The notes beneath the pieces were generated by a model, which saw only the letters and a program-made list of their open reading frames with translations, was not told where the DNA came from and did not search any database. Positions 12,116 to 23,507 of a stretch of DNA of 64,000 nt are shown in pieces. The position numbers were made by a program, and so were the translations under genes. The number at the start of each line of letters is the position of its first letter. Within the stretch, counting starts at the first letter, position 1. Origin of the DNA: Rachycentron canadum (Eukaryota; Chordata; Actinopteri; Carangiformes; Rachycentridae); assembly GCA_038496675.1 (NCBI GenBank), contig CM076661.1, forward strand, positions 13,057,226 to 13,121,225, written 5' to 3'.

Positions 12116-15100
12116 CTAACTGAAGTGTCGGCCCAGTCTGGCTGAACGGTAGTCCACTCTGAGCTGGACGAAGGCGTGCAGGAGGTTCCGGTCCAGATTG
12201 GTGAGCTGCTCACCTGAACATACCTGCTTCAGGTTGTCAGGGGCAACCACCAGGAGGTTACAGAGGGCGTGGAGTGTGTCAAAGAGCTGCAGCACCAGAG
12301 GGACCTATATCACAGAGTCACAAAAACACAATCTTCAAGTTACTAAGAGCACACATGCAAGTTTGTCATGACAAAGGCTTAAACAATAAACCAGATTTTA
12401 ACTTTGGGCACAAAAAGGAAATGTATCTCAATTTAAAATATCAAATATCTATGGGTTCCATGGTCCCTTACTTTCAGTGTTCCATATTATATAATTACAA
12501 AATAATTGCAAAAGATGTTGTCACAAAATAATTGGCCAATAACACTTAACACTTATTTAATCAAATAATGAAAATAATCCCTATTTGCTGTCCTTATTAG
12601 CTAAGGCTAAGACCATTTACCTGGCTTGTCTGGCCAATTTATTTAATAACAAACACAGGTAAGAGTCATTGCGTGAAGAGCCATGTTTTGCCCTGTGACC
12701 ACTCTATCCTGGACCTATGCCCCCCCACTCACCCTGAAGTCCTTGGCGCAGCGTCGGTATTCAGCCACGTCGCAGATGGCCAGCATGCCTCCCATTGAGC
12801 TGTAGCTGTACTGCTGTAGGTGCTCATGGATGAGCCGGTGGAAACGCACGCCCAACTCCGTCAGTACTGTGTCCACATTTTTGCCATCCATGGACTTCCG
12901 CACATGCTCCACCTGCCGACTGACGTAGGCGCACACCTTGGAGCAGGCCTGCCGGGCAGGAATACACACAGGGAAACATGTAGAAGATGCTAACAACACA
13001 ACTGACAAACACCTGAGGCAAATTCAGAAACTTTCAGTGTTTGGTCTAAGAACAAGATACACACATGTACAATCAGTAATTTGCAAGTTGAGATTGCTGA
13101 TTTGTTTTGTTTTGCATGTGAACACAAAGGCGAAGGCCTTGTGTGTCTTACTGTAGTGTACTGGATCATGACGTTGTTCTCGTCCTCGGGCCTGAAGTCA
13201 GTCTTCTTCTGCTCTGTTGCCAAGATGTGCCTCATTTGACCCACCATGCAGTTTAATGTTCTGCGTTTAGCAGAGAAATGTGTAAAAACATGTCTTGATT
13301 TAAAACAATTTGTTGCTCCAGTAAGGATTTTAGTTTGCACATATAAATATATATATAAAAAGCACAAACATTTCACAAGACAGTAGTTTGTAGCGTGTTA
13401 GAAACACACTGACCTGTCAATTCCTGTGTCCAGTTTCACTTCCATCTGTTCAATCACCTCTTTCTTCTTGTGCAGGCACTCTGCCAATTTTGGAGATGAG
13501 CTGGGAAGCGATTTTAAAAAGGTATAATCAGAGGAGAGGATCTAAAAATGACATATCCATCAGAGACGGGAGAAATTAGATAACTAAATGCTGTGATTTT
13601 AACCTTTAACTGACCTTATTAGTGGCATTAGCTGGTCATTAAACTGCTTGTCAAACAAGTGGAAGATAGAGTTTGCCTGCTGAACAACATCCAGGAAGTA
13701 CAAGTTGGCATTCTTGGCATCTGCTGAAGGAATTGCTGTAGATAAAAGAGAGAGAGAATACATCCAGGCAATAAACCAAAAGGTAGGTGAAAGGATAAAT
13801 CAATAAGATTCACAAAGAGCAAAAATATGCTGTTGCCTGTACTCAATGGTTCGACATTACAGAAATACAATGCATGAAACACAGATCCTCATTCACAGTA
13901 AAGCTCTGCTTCTGCATCAGACAGTGGACAGAGGAGAAATCACACCATGGTGACATCAGTAAGGCATTCCTTTAATGCACAATGCACATTATGAATCGAC
14001 AACTGGACGATACCAAATACGTTTTGTTCCACTGTAGCTGCCTGAAGATGATAAGCTGTGTCCATATTGTACAGGCACATACAGAATGCAAAGAAACGCC
14101 AGACACACAGCCTGCTTCACCGTGGGTAACTTGGATATTTAGCTTTTTTTTTTTTTTTGGTTAACTACCACAAAATCTGTTGGTTACAGCATTTAATGGT
14201 GTACACAGCAACAAGCTTCACAAAGTAAAATGCCACAGACAGACGGTAGACACATGTAATTGACTGCAATATGTAATGCGATAGGAGGCGTTTTCCTTTA
14301 GGTATCAGAGGCAAAACAACTGTGGTGGCATCAGTGATTTGGGTGTGGCCTGAAGGAAAATGGGAAGGTTTTAATTTGTATGCTGCAATGTCAAGTTAAT
14401 CTGTACTTAGACATAAACAGATATGTGGATCTATTTAAAACAATCTGTCCATTACTTCCTATTTTTAGTATATTGTGTATTCTGTTCTGTTCTCTGTTAA
14501 CTGATTGACTCGGGCATTGTTAGTTTTAGTTGTCTCATGTTTGGGGGTATGAGAGGTGGGGGGTGAGCTAAAGCTGGTCTTTGGGTTCTGCAAAGCATAC
14601 ATGGCACAGCAACACATAGACAGCATGTTGAAATTGTGGTTGAAATGAGTTTGGTTGGATGTACCTGAGAGGCCAATCTCTAGGGCGTAGTCAATGTGTT
14701 CCACACACAGATGGTCGACCAGCAGCAGGAAAATTGAGAATGCGTTCTTGGGCAGGTCAGAGGGATCTGAAAGCTGTGTCACCACAAACAGAAATGAAGA
14801 TGACACATTATTTTTTCAAAACTTCTTTTTTTCACAAAAAGGCTTTATTACTACATGCCTCTCTTGTAACTAAATAAAGTAGCCTCACCCTGTGGCATCT
14901 CTCAAAGGCATGGCGTGTCTCCTGCAGCAGGTTAACAACCAGCTCTGGGGAAAGGAAGGTCTCCCCATGAGTGTCAATGCTAGGGCCCAGGGGAAGGTTG
15001 GTGCGCTGTCTGATACGCTCCTTCAGCTCTTGAATACTGTAGAATGATGTATATTAACATTATTTTTGTGCATTACATCATTATTGTGGAAATTAGATTT

Positions 15101-16643
15101 TCTAATAATTCTGATTTGGCATTATGTGAAAACAAATTGAGGATTAAAGTCTGACCTGCCAGTGCCAATCGGGCGTTTTTGGTGGTTCTTGGAATCATAG
15201 TATCGCTGCAGAATCGCGGCACCTCGAGTGCGAAGGTATTCCCTCTCCATGTCAATGTAACTCTCCAAGTAGGAGGAGAAAATGCTCTTTATCAGCTTGG
15301 CCAGGAAGGTGTGCTTGTCCGAGCCCAGGTTGAACTCTGTTAGCTTGGTGGCCAATGCTGTGGTCCTAGTTAATGTGTAAAGAGGTGTGTTAAAAAAAAT
15401 GAAAGCAAGAAGTTTACTGTGCAGACAGAGCATGATTTTTTTTAAAAAAGGGAATTAATTACCTGGTGTATAGGTCATAGAGGTTCTTGAGGTACTGTTC
15501 TACATCAGAGTGTCGAGTTCCATCTAGTTTTTCCTTAACATGGGCCTGCAGACACAAAGCCAGTCAAATATAACATGACAGATGAGAAACATCTATATAC
15601 CACATACAATAAGTAAATGTAAAGTATTAGAAATACCTGTAATTTGTTCTCAAAGATGTTCTGGATGAGTTTGGCCATGACTGTCTCTGGGCTACTAAAA
15701 ACCTCGCCCACCTGCTTGTTGACCCTCTGGCAGAGGATTGCAGTGTCCTCAAACACGTCATTTCTCAGGTATGCACCCTAGGGAGACAAAAAAAGGGTTA
15801 ATCAAGAGACTGTGGATTTTACTGGCCCTCAAAAAAAATGAATAGAATGTATGAGAGGTACATTTTACACTCACTTCCTGACACTGCTTGATGTAGACGT
15901 CCACACAATGTGCATAGCCCTTGTTGAAAAAGACACAGGATTTACTTTTAATTGAAAAGGGGTTAGTGCAGTACAACATGTATAAATCAAATGACTGTTT
16001 CAATTATCACTCTTAACATGACAAAAGACTAAATATTATACTAATATATATATATAGACAACAAAAAGGATTCTTCCAAGTCACCTTGAAATGTAATAGA
16101 ACTGCTGCAACCTCCCGCATGCGTCCAATCTCACCCCTGCGCTGGGCAGCGGTGAATTCCTGGATTAACTGTCGCTCCAGGTCATGGTACTTACCTGGAT
16201 AGAAACAAACACAAATAAATGCAAAAACAATGTTATCATTTGTTGCTAACTTTTATTGTATTTTTCAATAGGAATTTTGCTGTGCATAATGAGTTTTATT
16301 ACAAACTTACTAGCAATTTTCGCCTTGACATCTGCAAATCTGTCAGAAAAAAAAAAACAAAATAAATCGCACTATTGCTACTACATAATACAACCCACTA
16401 TTATTGAAAGCTAAAGTGCATTTTATTCTAGAAACATTGATATTGAATTTAAATGCTTAAATGCTTTCTGTGGTGGGCTCACATTGTGAGGAATAGTCGA
16501 CATCACTAATACACCACCTTCTCCTTGTTAGACAGTGCTCTTGTCTAAAGCTGCCTCCAGGATGCCTGACTCACCTGTCGAATGGCAGCTCCTGGGCAAT
16601 GAGATGCAGCTTCTGAATGATATCAGCAGCCTCCTTAATCTGA

Positions 16644-16684
<41 letters not shown>

Positions 16685-19600
16685 CGAGTGTAAATGTGAG
16701 TGTGTGTGCGTGTGTGTCAGAGAAAGAGAGAGAGATGTCAGGTGAGGGAAGAAGAGAGAGAGCACTACAGAACCATGAGAGGTGGACATCCAGACAGAAA
16801 GCGGGCAGGCCGCCGGCAGTGTCTCCACTTGGGGGATCATCATCTTAGAGAAGCCCTCCTCCACCTCCCTGTGTTGAACAGGGAGCTGATAACAGACAGG
16901 CTGTGCTCACCTGGGCATCAGCAGCAGCAACAGCAGTAGTCCTGACTTAGCAGCACATCCAACTCTTTATTGGCATGCCTTTTCTGAATGGGCTGTAATC
17001 CCACAGGAGTCTAAATCGCCTTCAATAATCTGTCCGGCCAGGGATATCTGTCTAAAAAAAGGGGACCCTGTCGAGACCCCCCCCATCCCACCCCACCCTC
17101 CTCTTCCCCCTCCCACCCCTCCTAACATACACGCTGTCTGAAAAAGCCCCAGACCTACGAAAGGCCCGCCGTCCGCAACTCCTCTGTTCCCGCAGATGCC
17201 TGCCTCAGCTAACATCATTACTCTGCTCCCGTGAGGAGGATCCAGCCTTTCTGCTCGGCGAAGGTTTTCTAAGTATCTGTCCCCCAGCTAAGATTAGCTA
17301 AATCCCATGTAAGTAATGTAGCCGTCTCCCTGCAGTCAGGGTTTAGCAGCACTTGTCTCCACGCTGGCGGCCCAGCCCTCCCTTTCAGAAGGATTAGCAA
17401 AGCCACCCCCCTTCAGCTATTCACTTGCAGCTTTCCTCTTTCCCCCTAGTCTGGAGGTATGTTCAGGAAGAGGAATCTGGCCAGATATTTCTGCATGCCT
17501 CTCCAGAAAACTATCTCCATCTCTAGCTCTCGTCTTTGGGATTGACCTCGAGACTCACTGCTCTGCATCCACTAATGATGTTCCTACTAACAGGAATTAA
17601 TCTAAAGCATCCCAATCTCTTGTTGTCACTTACAAAACTGCAAAATCCAACTTTCAAGGGTCACTTGTCCAAGATCAACATGGCCTCTGTGTAGGCAGGA
17701 ACTATGTCAAAGTGTGTACCTCATCTCCAAGCATCCATGTTGTTGCCACCCTTACATGTACCATCATGCCACAAACTCTTTGCTGCGATAATGCGACACA
17801 AAGCTGAGGACCAACTAAATTCTTGCTCCCAGACAACCTACTGTAAATGCAATTAGGGTTGACATGAGCATGTTGACATCCATGTGAGTCAATCAGCCAG
17901 CTATTGTCAGACAGCAAATGACAGTTTATTAATCCAAATTAGCCGAGGGATCCAACTAAAGGGATAAACTTGACAAATTAATATGGATGGTTTACCTCCT
18001 AATCCTGTTCATTCTCACCTCCAGCAGTATCACAGCAGGGCTCCTCGTCAATGGTCACACACGCACACCTCCACGGAAGTGAATGGAATGAATGTGTGGT
18101 GCGTACTCACCTTGTCTGGGTTGTTGAAGACATCACTGCGTAGCTCTCCATCCAGAAACTCGTTGAAGTAGGTCATCAGGCGCTGAGCCTCCACAGCTCT
18201 CTGCCGGGGTGTGTTCACCCCCTCCAGCTGGTCACCAAGGTGACAAACCTTGGTGGCCACGTAGCTGATATGCTCATCAAGCTCTTGGAAATGCTGAAAG
18301 GCCACCTGAATTGATAAAAGACAGGGGTGATGTTAAGCATAGAAGAAGAAACTTTGTGGCGTGACAATTAAATAATGTACAACTCAAAAATATTCAGGTA
18401 GGTGTTGATGCTATTGGTTCAATGTCACCATACAACACACCTGGTTGCTTCTCTGCAAGTCTTGCACTTTGTGGGCAAATTCCTTGGCCTCACGATGACA
18501 CTGATGCTCAAGCTTTTCCACTCGCCGCTGGATCCTCTCATCCAGTTGCTTCAGCTCTTCTATGTGGTTCTCAAACTCCTCCAACAGCCTAACACAGAGG
18601 AGAGAGGGTATGTAGATCCAGTAAAGCCTCAACAAACATCAGGTGAAACACAAAAATATTGCTCTTAATCTTGAGGAATAATTGCAGACCCCAAGGTTAA
18701 ATCTGTTCCACTGACCTCACAGTTATAGTTAATAGATACAGAATAGCACTGGATGCTTAATTCCTGGGTGCCCAGACTTAAGAAGCTCTGGGAACTAGCA
18801 GCTTCGTCAGCTGCATTTTAAGTGTCACCAGGACTGCAGAGCAAATGTTCTAAGTCAGCACCACATTTCACAGAGTAGGAAACATCCCAAAATGATGAGT
18901 GTATAATCTCTTGACTAATTCCCTCAGCACTGGCTACAGCTTAAAGACATCTCCCATCCCTTCCCAATAGACACTCATTCCCTGGCTGGTGACTCACAGT
19001 ATGGTGGCCTCCACAGATATGTTGTCTCTGACTCCTCGCTAAGAGCTTCCGAGGAGGTGGTGGCAACAGTTTTATGAAGGGAGTAGATAAGGCAGGATGG
19101 ATCTACAGTACAGTTAAACTGTTATGGCATTTTTGCTTACGAGACGTAACTTGGTCCCCAAGTGTAAACACAACAACAAGCAGTGAAAATATTACGAAAA
19201 AAAAACTCTTAGACACAGACACTTCCAGTTTTTCCTCCAACCCAACCATCAAAAGCATTAAATGAGCAAAGAGGAGACCAAGATGGACCTTCGTAAATGT
19301 ACAAGGACTAACTCAGTTTCACTCCAAGTATTTAGCAAGTTGATACTGGCAGTTGTATATGAAGAAATTCTTATTTATACTAAAATATATTCATTTTAAG
19401 TTATAGCTAATTGTTTTCTGCAACCAAATTCAAAAAGGGGCATGATCCCATCAGAAGTTACCAACAAGTATGATGCAATAAGTATAACAATACCTTTGCT
19501 GCTTGGACCCCCTAATAATATGCCCAGACATAGATATTAACTGGCTTATTAGCATTACATGACCTGAACAACCTGGAATAAAGTAATTAATGCTGAGGCA

Positions 19601-20434
19601 TGAATTACATTGTGGGACAGGCCATGAAGGCAGTATGTAGTACCAATATGTTTCAGTGTTAGGGAGAAGATTGGCAGTGGATGCGAGTAGAAACGCTGTG
19701 TTGCATATTAATACATTATAATACTGTAAATTCTCAAATAAAGTGTCTTTTTAGACTTGTGATTGTCATATTAGTATTTCAACTAAATTTACATAAAAAG
19801 AAAATAAAATTCAATGGGTGAAAGATCATTTTATACAGAAAAATAGCTCATGATTTTGATAAAACCTGTGGTATGAGATTCCACTGAGCTGCCGCTTCAC
19901 ATTCATCAGCTGCATCGGTGCTGCTGTAATAACTAAGAAGATCCCACTGTACCTTTTGGGGTCAAATGCCTCAGCTCCTCCTTTGGAGCCTCCTCCAGGA
20001 GTCCTCCATGCCAACCTTTCAATGTACTCATCTGCGTCAAAGGGCTCCTGGGGGAGAGAAAGTCATGGGTGTGCTGATGGTTAACTCCCCATACGATCAG
20101 CGAAACACTTAAGTTCAGAAAACGATGGTTAAAAACACAAAGCTCGGGGTAACTGATAAAACGATAACGGTACAATCGGTACATCACCATTTCCTCGACT
20201 TCTAAAACTCTTCGAAATGTCGTCGTCGTGGTACTTTGTTTTTAGTTTTTCACGGCATGAAGCCAACATTCCCCCCAACTGTTTGAGCCATTATTAATCC
20301 TTAATTACACACTGAGTGGCTGGATAAAGATGGTCCCGTTAAGCTACAGATAACGATAGTTAGCAGGCTAGCTAACCTGACAGCTAACACAGCTCCGGTC
20401 ATTTTACCTCGAACAGCTGAGCAGTTGTCGCCAT
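12116..20434 (-). CDS. exoc5: Exocyst complex component 5 (Sec10), complete, 18 coding exons
   Basis: Encodes the Sec10 subunit of the octameric exocyst, which tethers secretory vesicles to the plasma membrane before SNARE fusion. Coding exons in gene order: 20408-20434, 19953-20047, 18441-18588, 18111-18305, 16575-16639, 16311-16339, 16085-16194, 15875-15919, 15637-15777, 15463-15545, 15156-15365, 14889-15036, 14665-14773, 13615-13735, 13414-13500, 13152-13260, 12733-12948, 12116-12304. All junctions are GT-AG, the phases agree, and the sum is 2,127 nt, giving 708 residues plus TAG. That equals the human length as I recall it. The protein opens MATTAQLFE, has a charged coiled-coil segment at about residues 42-90 with heptad-like EEFENHIEELKQLDERIQ, and ends RLGRHFS. 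Conserved stretches such as HISYVATKVCHLGDQLEGVN identify the family. It lies head-to-head with ap5m1. No frameshift or missing exon is seen. Confidence 0.98.
12305..12732 (-). other. exoc5: Last exoc5 intron
   Basis: A 428-bp AT-rich intron with donor GTGAGT and an acceptor ending TATAG. Nothing else is recognisable in it. Confidence 0.85.
13736..14664 (-). other. exoc5: exoc5 intron between coding exons 13 and 14
   Basis: A 929-bp intron with a T-run near 14,142-14,158. No gene, repeat family or conserved element is recognised in it. Confidence 0.8.
16311..16339 (-). CDS. exoc5: exoc5 29-nt micro-exon (coding exon 6)
   Basis: This very short exon supplies one base of the codon for Arg177, the codons for FADVKAKIA, and one base of Ser187. 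It is bounded by a CAG acceptor and a GTAAGT donor, and it is needed to keep the frame between PFDR and KYHD. The human protein has FSEVKSKIAS at the same place, from memory, so skipping it would frameshift the protein. Confidence 0.95.
16647..16682. repeat. (AG)n microsatellite forming a splice polypyrimidine tract
   Basis: About 18 AG units on the plus strand read as CTCTCT on the exoc5 strand, ending 7 bases before the first base of coding exon 5. It therefore serves as the acceptor's polypyrimidine tract. Confidence 0.93.
17077..17122 (-). other. exoc5: G-quadruplex-prone tract in exoc5 intron 4
   Basis: The plus strand is almost pure pyrimidine. The minus strand, which is the exoc5 RNA strand, reads as runs of 3-8 G separated by one to several A or T bases. 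It meets the usual four-G-run quadruplex pattern more than once. Confidence 0.75.
18589..19952 (-). other. exoc5: exoc5 intron 2
   Basis: A 1,364-bp intron, AT-rich towards 19,300-19,900. No repeat or gene is recognised in it. Confidence 0.8.
20048..20407 (-). other. exoc5: exoc5 intron 1
   Basis: A 360-bp intron separating the nine-codon first coding exon (MATTAQLFE) from the second. It is unremarkable apart from TAGC-rich stretches near 20,350-20,390. Confidence 0.85.
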
Positions 20435-20806
20435 GTTCAAGAACCAGCCGGCAGCGTAGGGAAATGCAATTCAGGAGAAGGAGCTCAGACTCGGCAATGC
20501 CGCTGACTTCCACATCGATTTGCTGATTTGGTACAGTTTTGCCCTTTGTTGACAGCTAGCTGGTTAGCAGCCCTGCTTCCTGTATGGGAGAGTAGGGTGG
20601 GATAGCTGCTTGCAAGTGCGCATGCGCGCGTGTCGGCTGATTGGTGATTGTTGTCACATGAAACAACAGCAGGAAGTTGGTCGCAGCGTCGGTGTAATTC
20701 ACAGTCAGAAACATTTTAATTCGGCAAATGGGTGACAAAATGTGATTATCAATGCGTTATAAATCTGAATTTTCCTTAATTTGAGGATTTGCGTGCAGCT
20801 GGACAA
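20435..20806. promoter_or_regulatory. Bidirectional exoc5/ap5m1 promoter
   Basis: These 372 bp separate two divergent start codons, so both promoters and both 5' UTRs must overlap here unless non-coding exons lie elsewhere. Visible motifs are a near-perfect NRF1 palindrome TGCGCATGCGCG at 20,617-20,628, an inverted CCAAT box (GATTGG) at 20,639-20,644, and ETS-like CTTCCTG near 20,576 and CAGGAAGT near 20,670. There is no obvious TATA box near either start. This pattern is typical of housekeeping divergent promoters; the assignment is inferred from layout and motifs. Confidence 0.8.
20617..20628. promoter_or_regulatory. NRF1 binding site
   Basis: TGCGCATGCGCG matches the NRF1 consensus YGCGCAYGCGCR at 12 of 12 positions. 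It lies between the two divergent genes and about 10 bp from a CCAAT box. Confidence 0.75.
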
Positions 20807-23392
20807 ATGAGCGTCCGTGCCTTGTGGATTATTTCTCACGAGAAGGGAGAAAATGTGTCGATACGCTTTTCAAGGTTTGTTATTTGATCGCACTTCCCGT
20901 TAACTTTCATTTCGAGTACTAGTGTAGTGGTGTGGTATCATAAAACCTCTGCTTTTGCATTACTTGCAGCCTGCTGTGTGTTTTAATGTCTTCTGTCCAC
21001 GACAGGAGGTTCTCCACTGTGGAGCAGCGTGCAAAGCGCCTGGCAGGTTCCTCATATGTAGCAGTCCCGGAGGAAAGCACTGTGCTGCAGCTCCTGCTCA
21101 CTGAGCTGGGCCTCTCTGACTTAGACAAGACTTATGTGGCTCACAGAGATGATTGCCTTCATTGCCACCGGTCACCAGCCCTGGAGCTGCACGTGGATGG
21201 TCCTGGAAAAGGAACACTTTGGCCAGTGTTGGCCATCTCACAAGGGCCACTCATCCTGGCTTGCCTGTCTTTAGTGGATGCCCCTCCTGAGCCCCGGCCA
21301 CCGCTGGCCAACCTGCTGTCTGTCTCACAGGGCCTCACGTTCCTGGAAGGACTGCAGACTTTTCTCCTTGGCTCAGGGAGTAAGCCTGATAGCGAGGGGC
21401 TGGTCTCTCGCCTGGCAATGCTGCCCTCTGTACTCCTGCAGGTCTGCCCACTTGGCACACCTCTGGATGTGCCAGTAATGGGAGCACCTCCTACACCCAC
21501 AGTGGCCACAGCTGCTGGGAACCAGAAGCAGCCAGCCTGGAAGACAGGTCTCCACCGCGGTCGGGCTATTGTGAACGTAGCACTGATAGAAACAGTACGC
21601 TCCATGCAGTATGGTAACCGGAGCAGACAGGACCTCTGGGATGTTTACGGCACAGTGACTTGCAAAGTAAGTGCAGAGTGCAAAGGAAAGCAAGTTATAT
21701 AATAAATATATTGTTGTTTACTAACTTTTACTTTATTCTACACATTTTTCTCCCAATCTTTTAAAAGTGTGAAGTGGAGGGAGTGCTCCCAAATGTGACA
21801 GTGACCCTCACACTGCCACCAAATGGTTCTCCGCTGCAGGATATCCTGGTCCATCCCTGCGTCACTTCACTTGATTCTAGTATCCTGACTGCCAGCAGCA
21901 TAGATAATTGCGATGGTTCAGCTTTCTCTGGGCCGTACAAGTTCCCCTTCTCTCCTCCTCTGGAGCCTTTCAGACTGTGCAGTTACACATCTCAGGTAAA
22001 AGACATACAACTCCTACTTACATACTTCCATACTTACATAGTTCCTCACATTACTATTGCTATCTTAATCTTTTCCAATTTTATCAACAGGTTCCTGTTC
22101 CCCCCATCCTCGGATCCTATCACCTGAAGGAAGAAGAGAATCAGCTGCTTGTGTCAATAACCCTCAAACTCCACGAAACTGTGAAGAATAACTTTGAGTA
22201 TTGTGAAGCACACCTGCCCTACTTTAACAGGTAAATGGCACAAGAGGACAAAATGATTTTGATCTGATACTCACATGTGTGTTTCCTGTTAGAGCAGAGA
22301 GGTTTGGTGCCCCATGATCTATGTCATCTTTGAGTTAAATTGTGATCTCTCCAGCTAAGTAGTTCTCACATTAAACTCACTTTACATTTGTCCCTGTGGG
22401 ATTTCTTACAGGCTGAAACTCTCCAATCAAGATAAACAGTCTTATATGTCAAATCTGCTTCCATTACTTGCCTCTGTGCTAATATCTCTGTTTAAAACAC
22501 AAATGAATGTGGTTGAATCTATGAAATTGAATTAATCATAATCTTCTGAACTGTAAGTACTGCAAAGTAAGTTCAGCATGGTTTCTTTGTGTAGGGATCA
22601 GATGGGTGTTGTGGATATGAAGGTGAGCTCTGGACAACTGGATGTTTTGAAGGAGAAGAACCTGCTTGTCTGGAGCCTGGGTAGGAATTGTGCACCTGAA
22701 CATTAATCTAAAAAAGCTCACACCTTTACTGTTGCAGTATATTTGAAGAAAGAAACTAATGAGTAGATTTCCTTCACTCATATGTAGGACAAAAGTTCCC
22801 TAAATCTCGTGAGGTCACGATGGAGGGTAGGATCTCCTTCTGTGGGCCAACACCAGGACCTAGTGACCCCCTCTGCACAGATCTCTCAGCTTACATCAAA
22901 GTAAGTTCATTTCTGTTGATGGTTAATAGCCTGTTACAATGAAAACATTGGTCAGAAAAACTCTCTGTTCTTAATGTATTGACCATCTTAATTTTAGGAC
23001 TCATGATGTCATATTTGTTCATTTACAGCTACAGCACATTGCAGCAATTTTCCAACAGCTTAATTTTTGAGGAATCTAGTATGGTTGTAAAGTAGTAACA
23101 CATTCACTGTTCTCTTAACAGCTGTATTTCAAGGTGCCTGACGTGACGCTGTCTGGATGTAGTGTGGACCAGTATTCAGTGCAGGTTTATTCATCTGCCA
23201 AACCACGGATTGTAACATGTAAGTACACAATGTTTTTGTATCAAAATTCTTTTGCACTGTACACATTTTCTGAAAGTAAAAAAAAAAAGTCTGTCTGCCT
23301 TGTTTTCAGCCCGAGAACTTCAATCCAAAGAGTACTTCATATGGAATTCAACAGGTACCGCTCCAGTGTCCTCTGGGCAGATGAAGCTCTAG
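20807..23392 (+). CDS. ap5m1: AP-5 complex subunit mu-1, complete, 8 coding exons
   Basis: Encodes the medium (mu) subunit of AP-5, a late endosome/lysosome adaptor that works with the SPG11-SPG15 proteins in retrieval traffic. Coding exons: 20807-20874, 21006-21666, 21768-21995, 22091-22230, 22595-22680, 22788-22900, 23122-23218, 23310-23392. All are GT-AG, and the total of 1,476 nt gives 491 residues plus TAG, against about 490 in human. The protein starts MSVRALWIISHEKG. Residues 1 to about 200 form the longin-like part, and a mu-homology domain begins near QPAWKTG (about residue 205) and includes NGSPLQDILVHPCVTSLDS, AFSGPYKFPFSPPLE and SQVPVPPILGSYHLKEEE. It ends VSSGQMKL. The frame of exon 2 stays open upstream to an ATG at 20,986, but splicing from the 20,807 start restores the conserved N-terminus. 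Confidence 0.97.
22231..22594 (+). other. ap5m1: ap5m1 intron 4
   Basis: A 364-bp AT-rich intron between the codon halves for Arg366. Nothing else is recognised in it. Confidence 0.85.
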
Positions 23393-23501
23393 CATGGATC
23401 CATATAGAGTCGCCCGGTGGGAAGGGGCAGATTTCACTACATAGTAATTGGACTGAGGACCCTCTTATATATTCAGTGATGCAGACTGGATATGTGACTC
23501 C

Positions 23502-23507
23502 ATTAAA
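23502..23507 (+). terminator. ap5m1: Candidate ap5m1 polyadenylation signal (ATTAAA)
   Basis: ATTAAA lies 110 bp after the ap5m1 stop and is followed within 30 bases by a GT/T-rich stretch. It is the first plausible signal by eye. A longer 3' UTR cannot be excluded. Confidence 0.35.

Larger units (their letters stand above)
16640..18110 (-). other. exoc5: exoc5 intron 4, with (CT)n acceptor and C/G-rich tract
   Basis: A 1,471-bp intron, more GC-rich than its neighbours. On the gene strand its last 43 bases are an uninterrupted CT microsatellite leading into TTCAG. A dense pyrimidine block lies at 17,077-17,122. The stretch 17,140-17,620 is complex and unrepeated, with ATTAGCTAA, CTAATGATG and GGAATTAAT motifs. 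The short CAGCAG run near 16,920 is not coding. Confidence 0.75.

Noticed and set aside
16700..16939. Open frame ending in a Gln run
   Set aside because: It is antisense to exoc5 intron 4, and the Gln codons come from a short CAG stretch. No exon signals support it.
20986..21005. ATG at 20,986 as the ap5m1 start
   Set aside because: It is in frame, but it lies in intron 1 just before the acceptor at 21,006. Using the exon at 20,807-20,874 recovers the conserved N-terminus (RALWIISHE...RFSRRFSTVE).
21159..21605. Minus-strand open frame of 148 codons
   Set aside because: It is the shadow of the large ap5m1 coding exon on the other strand and has no splice or family support.
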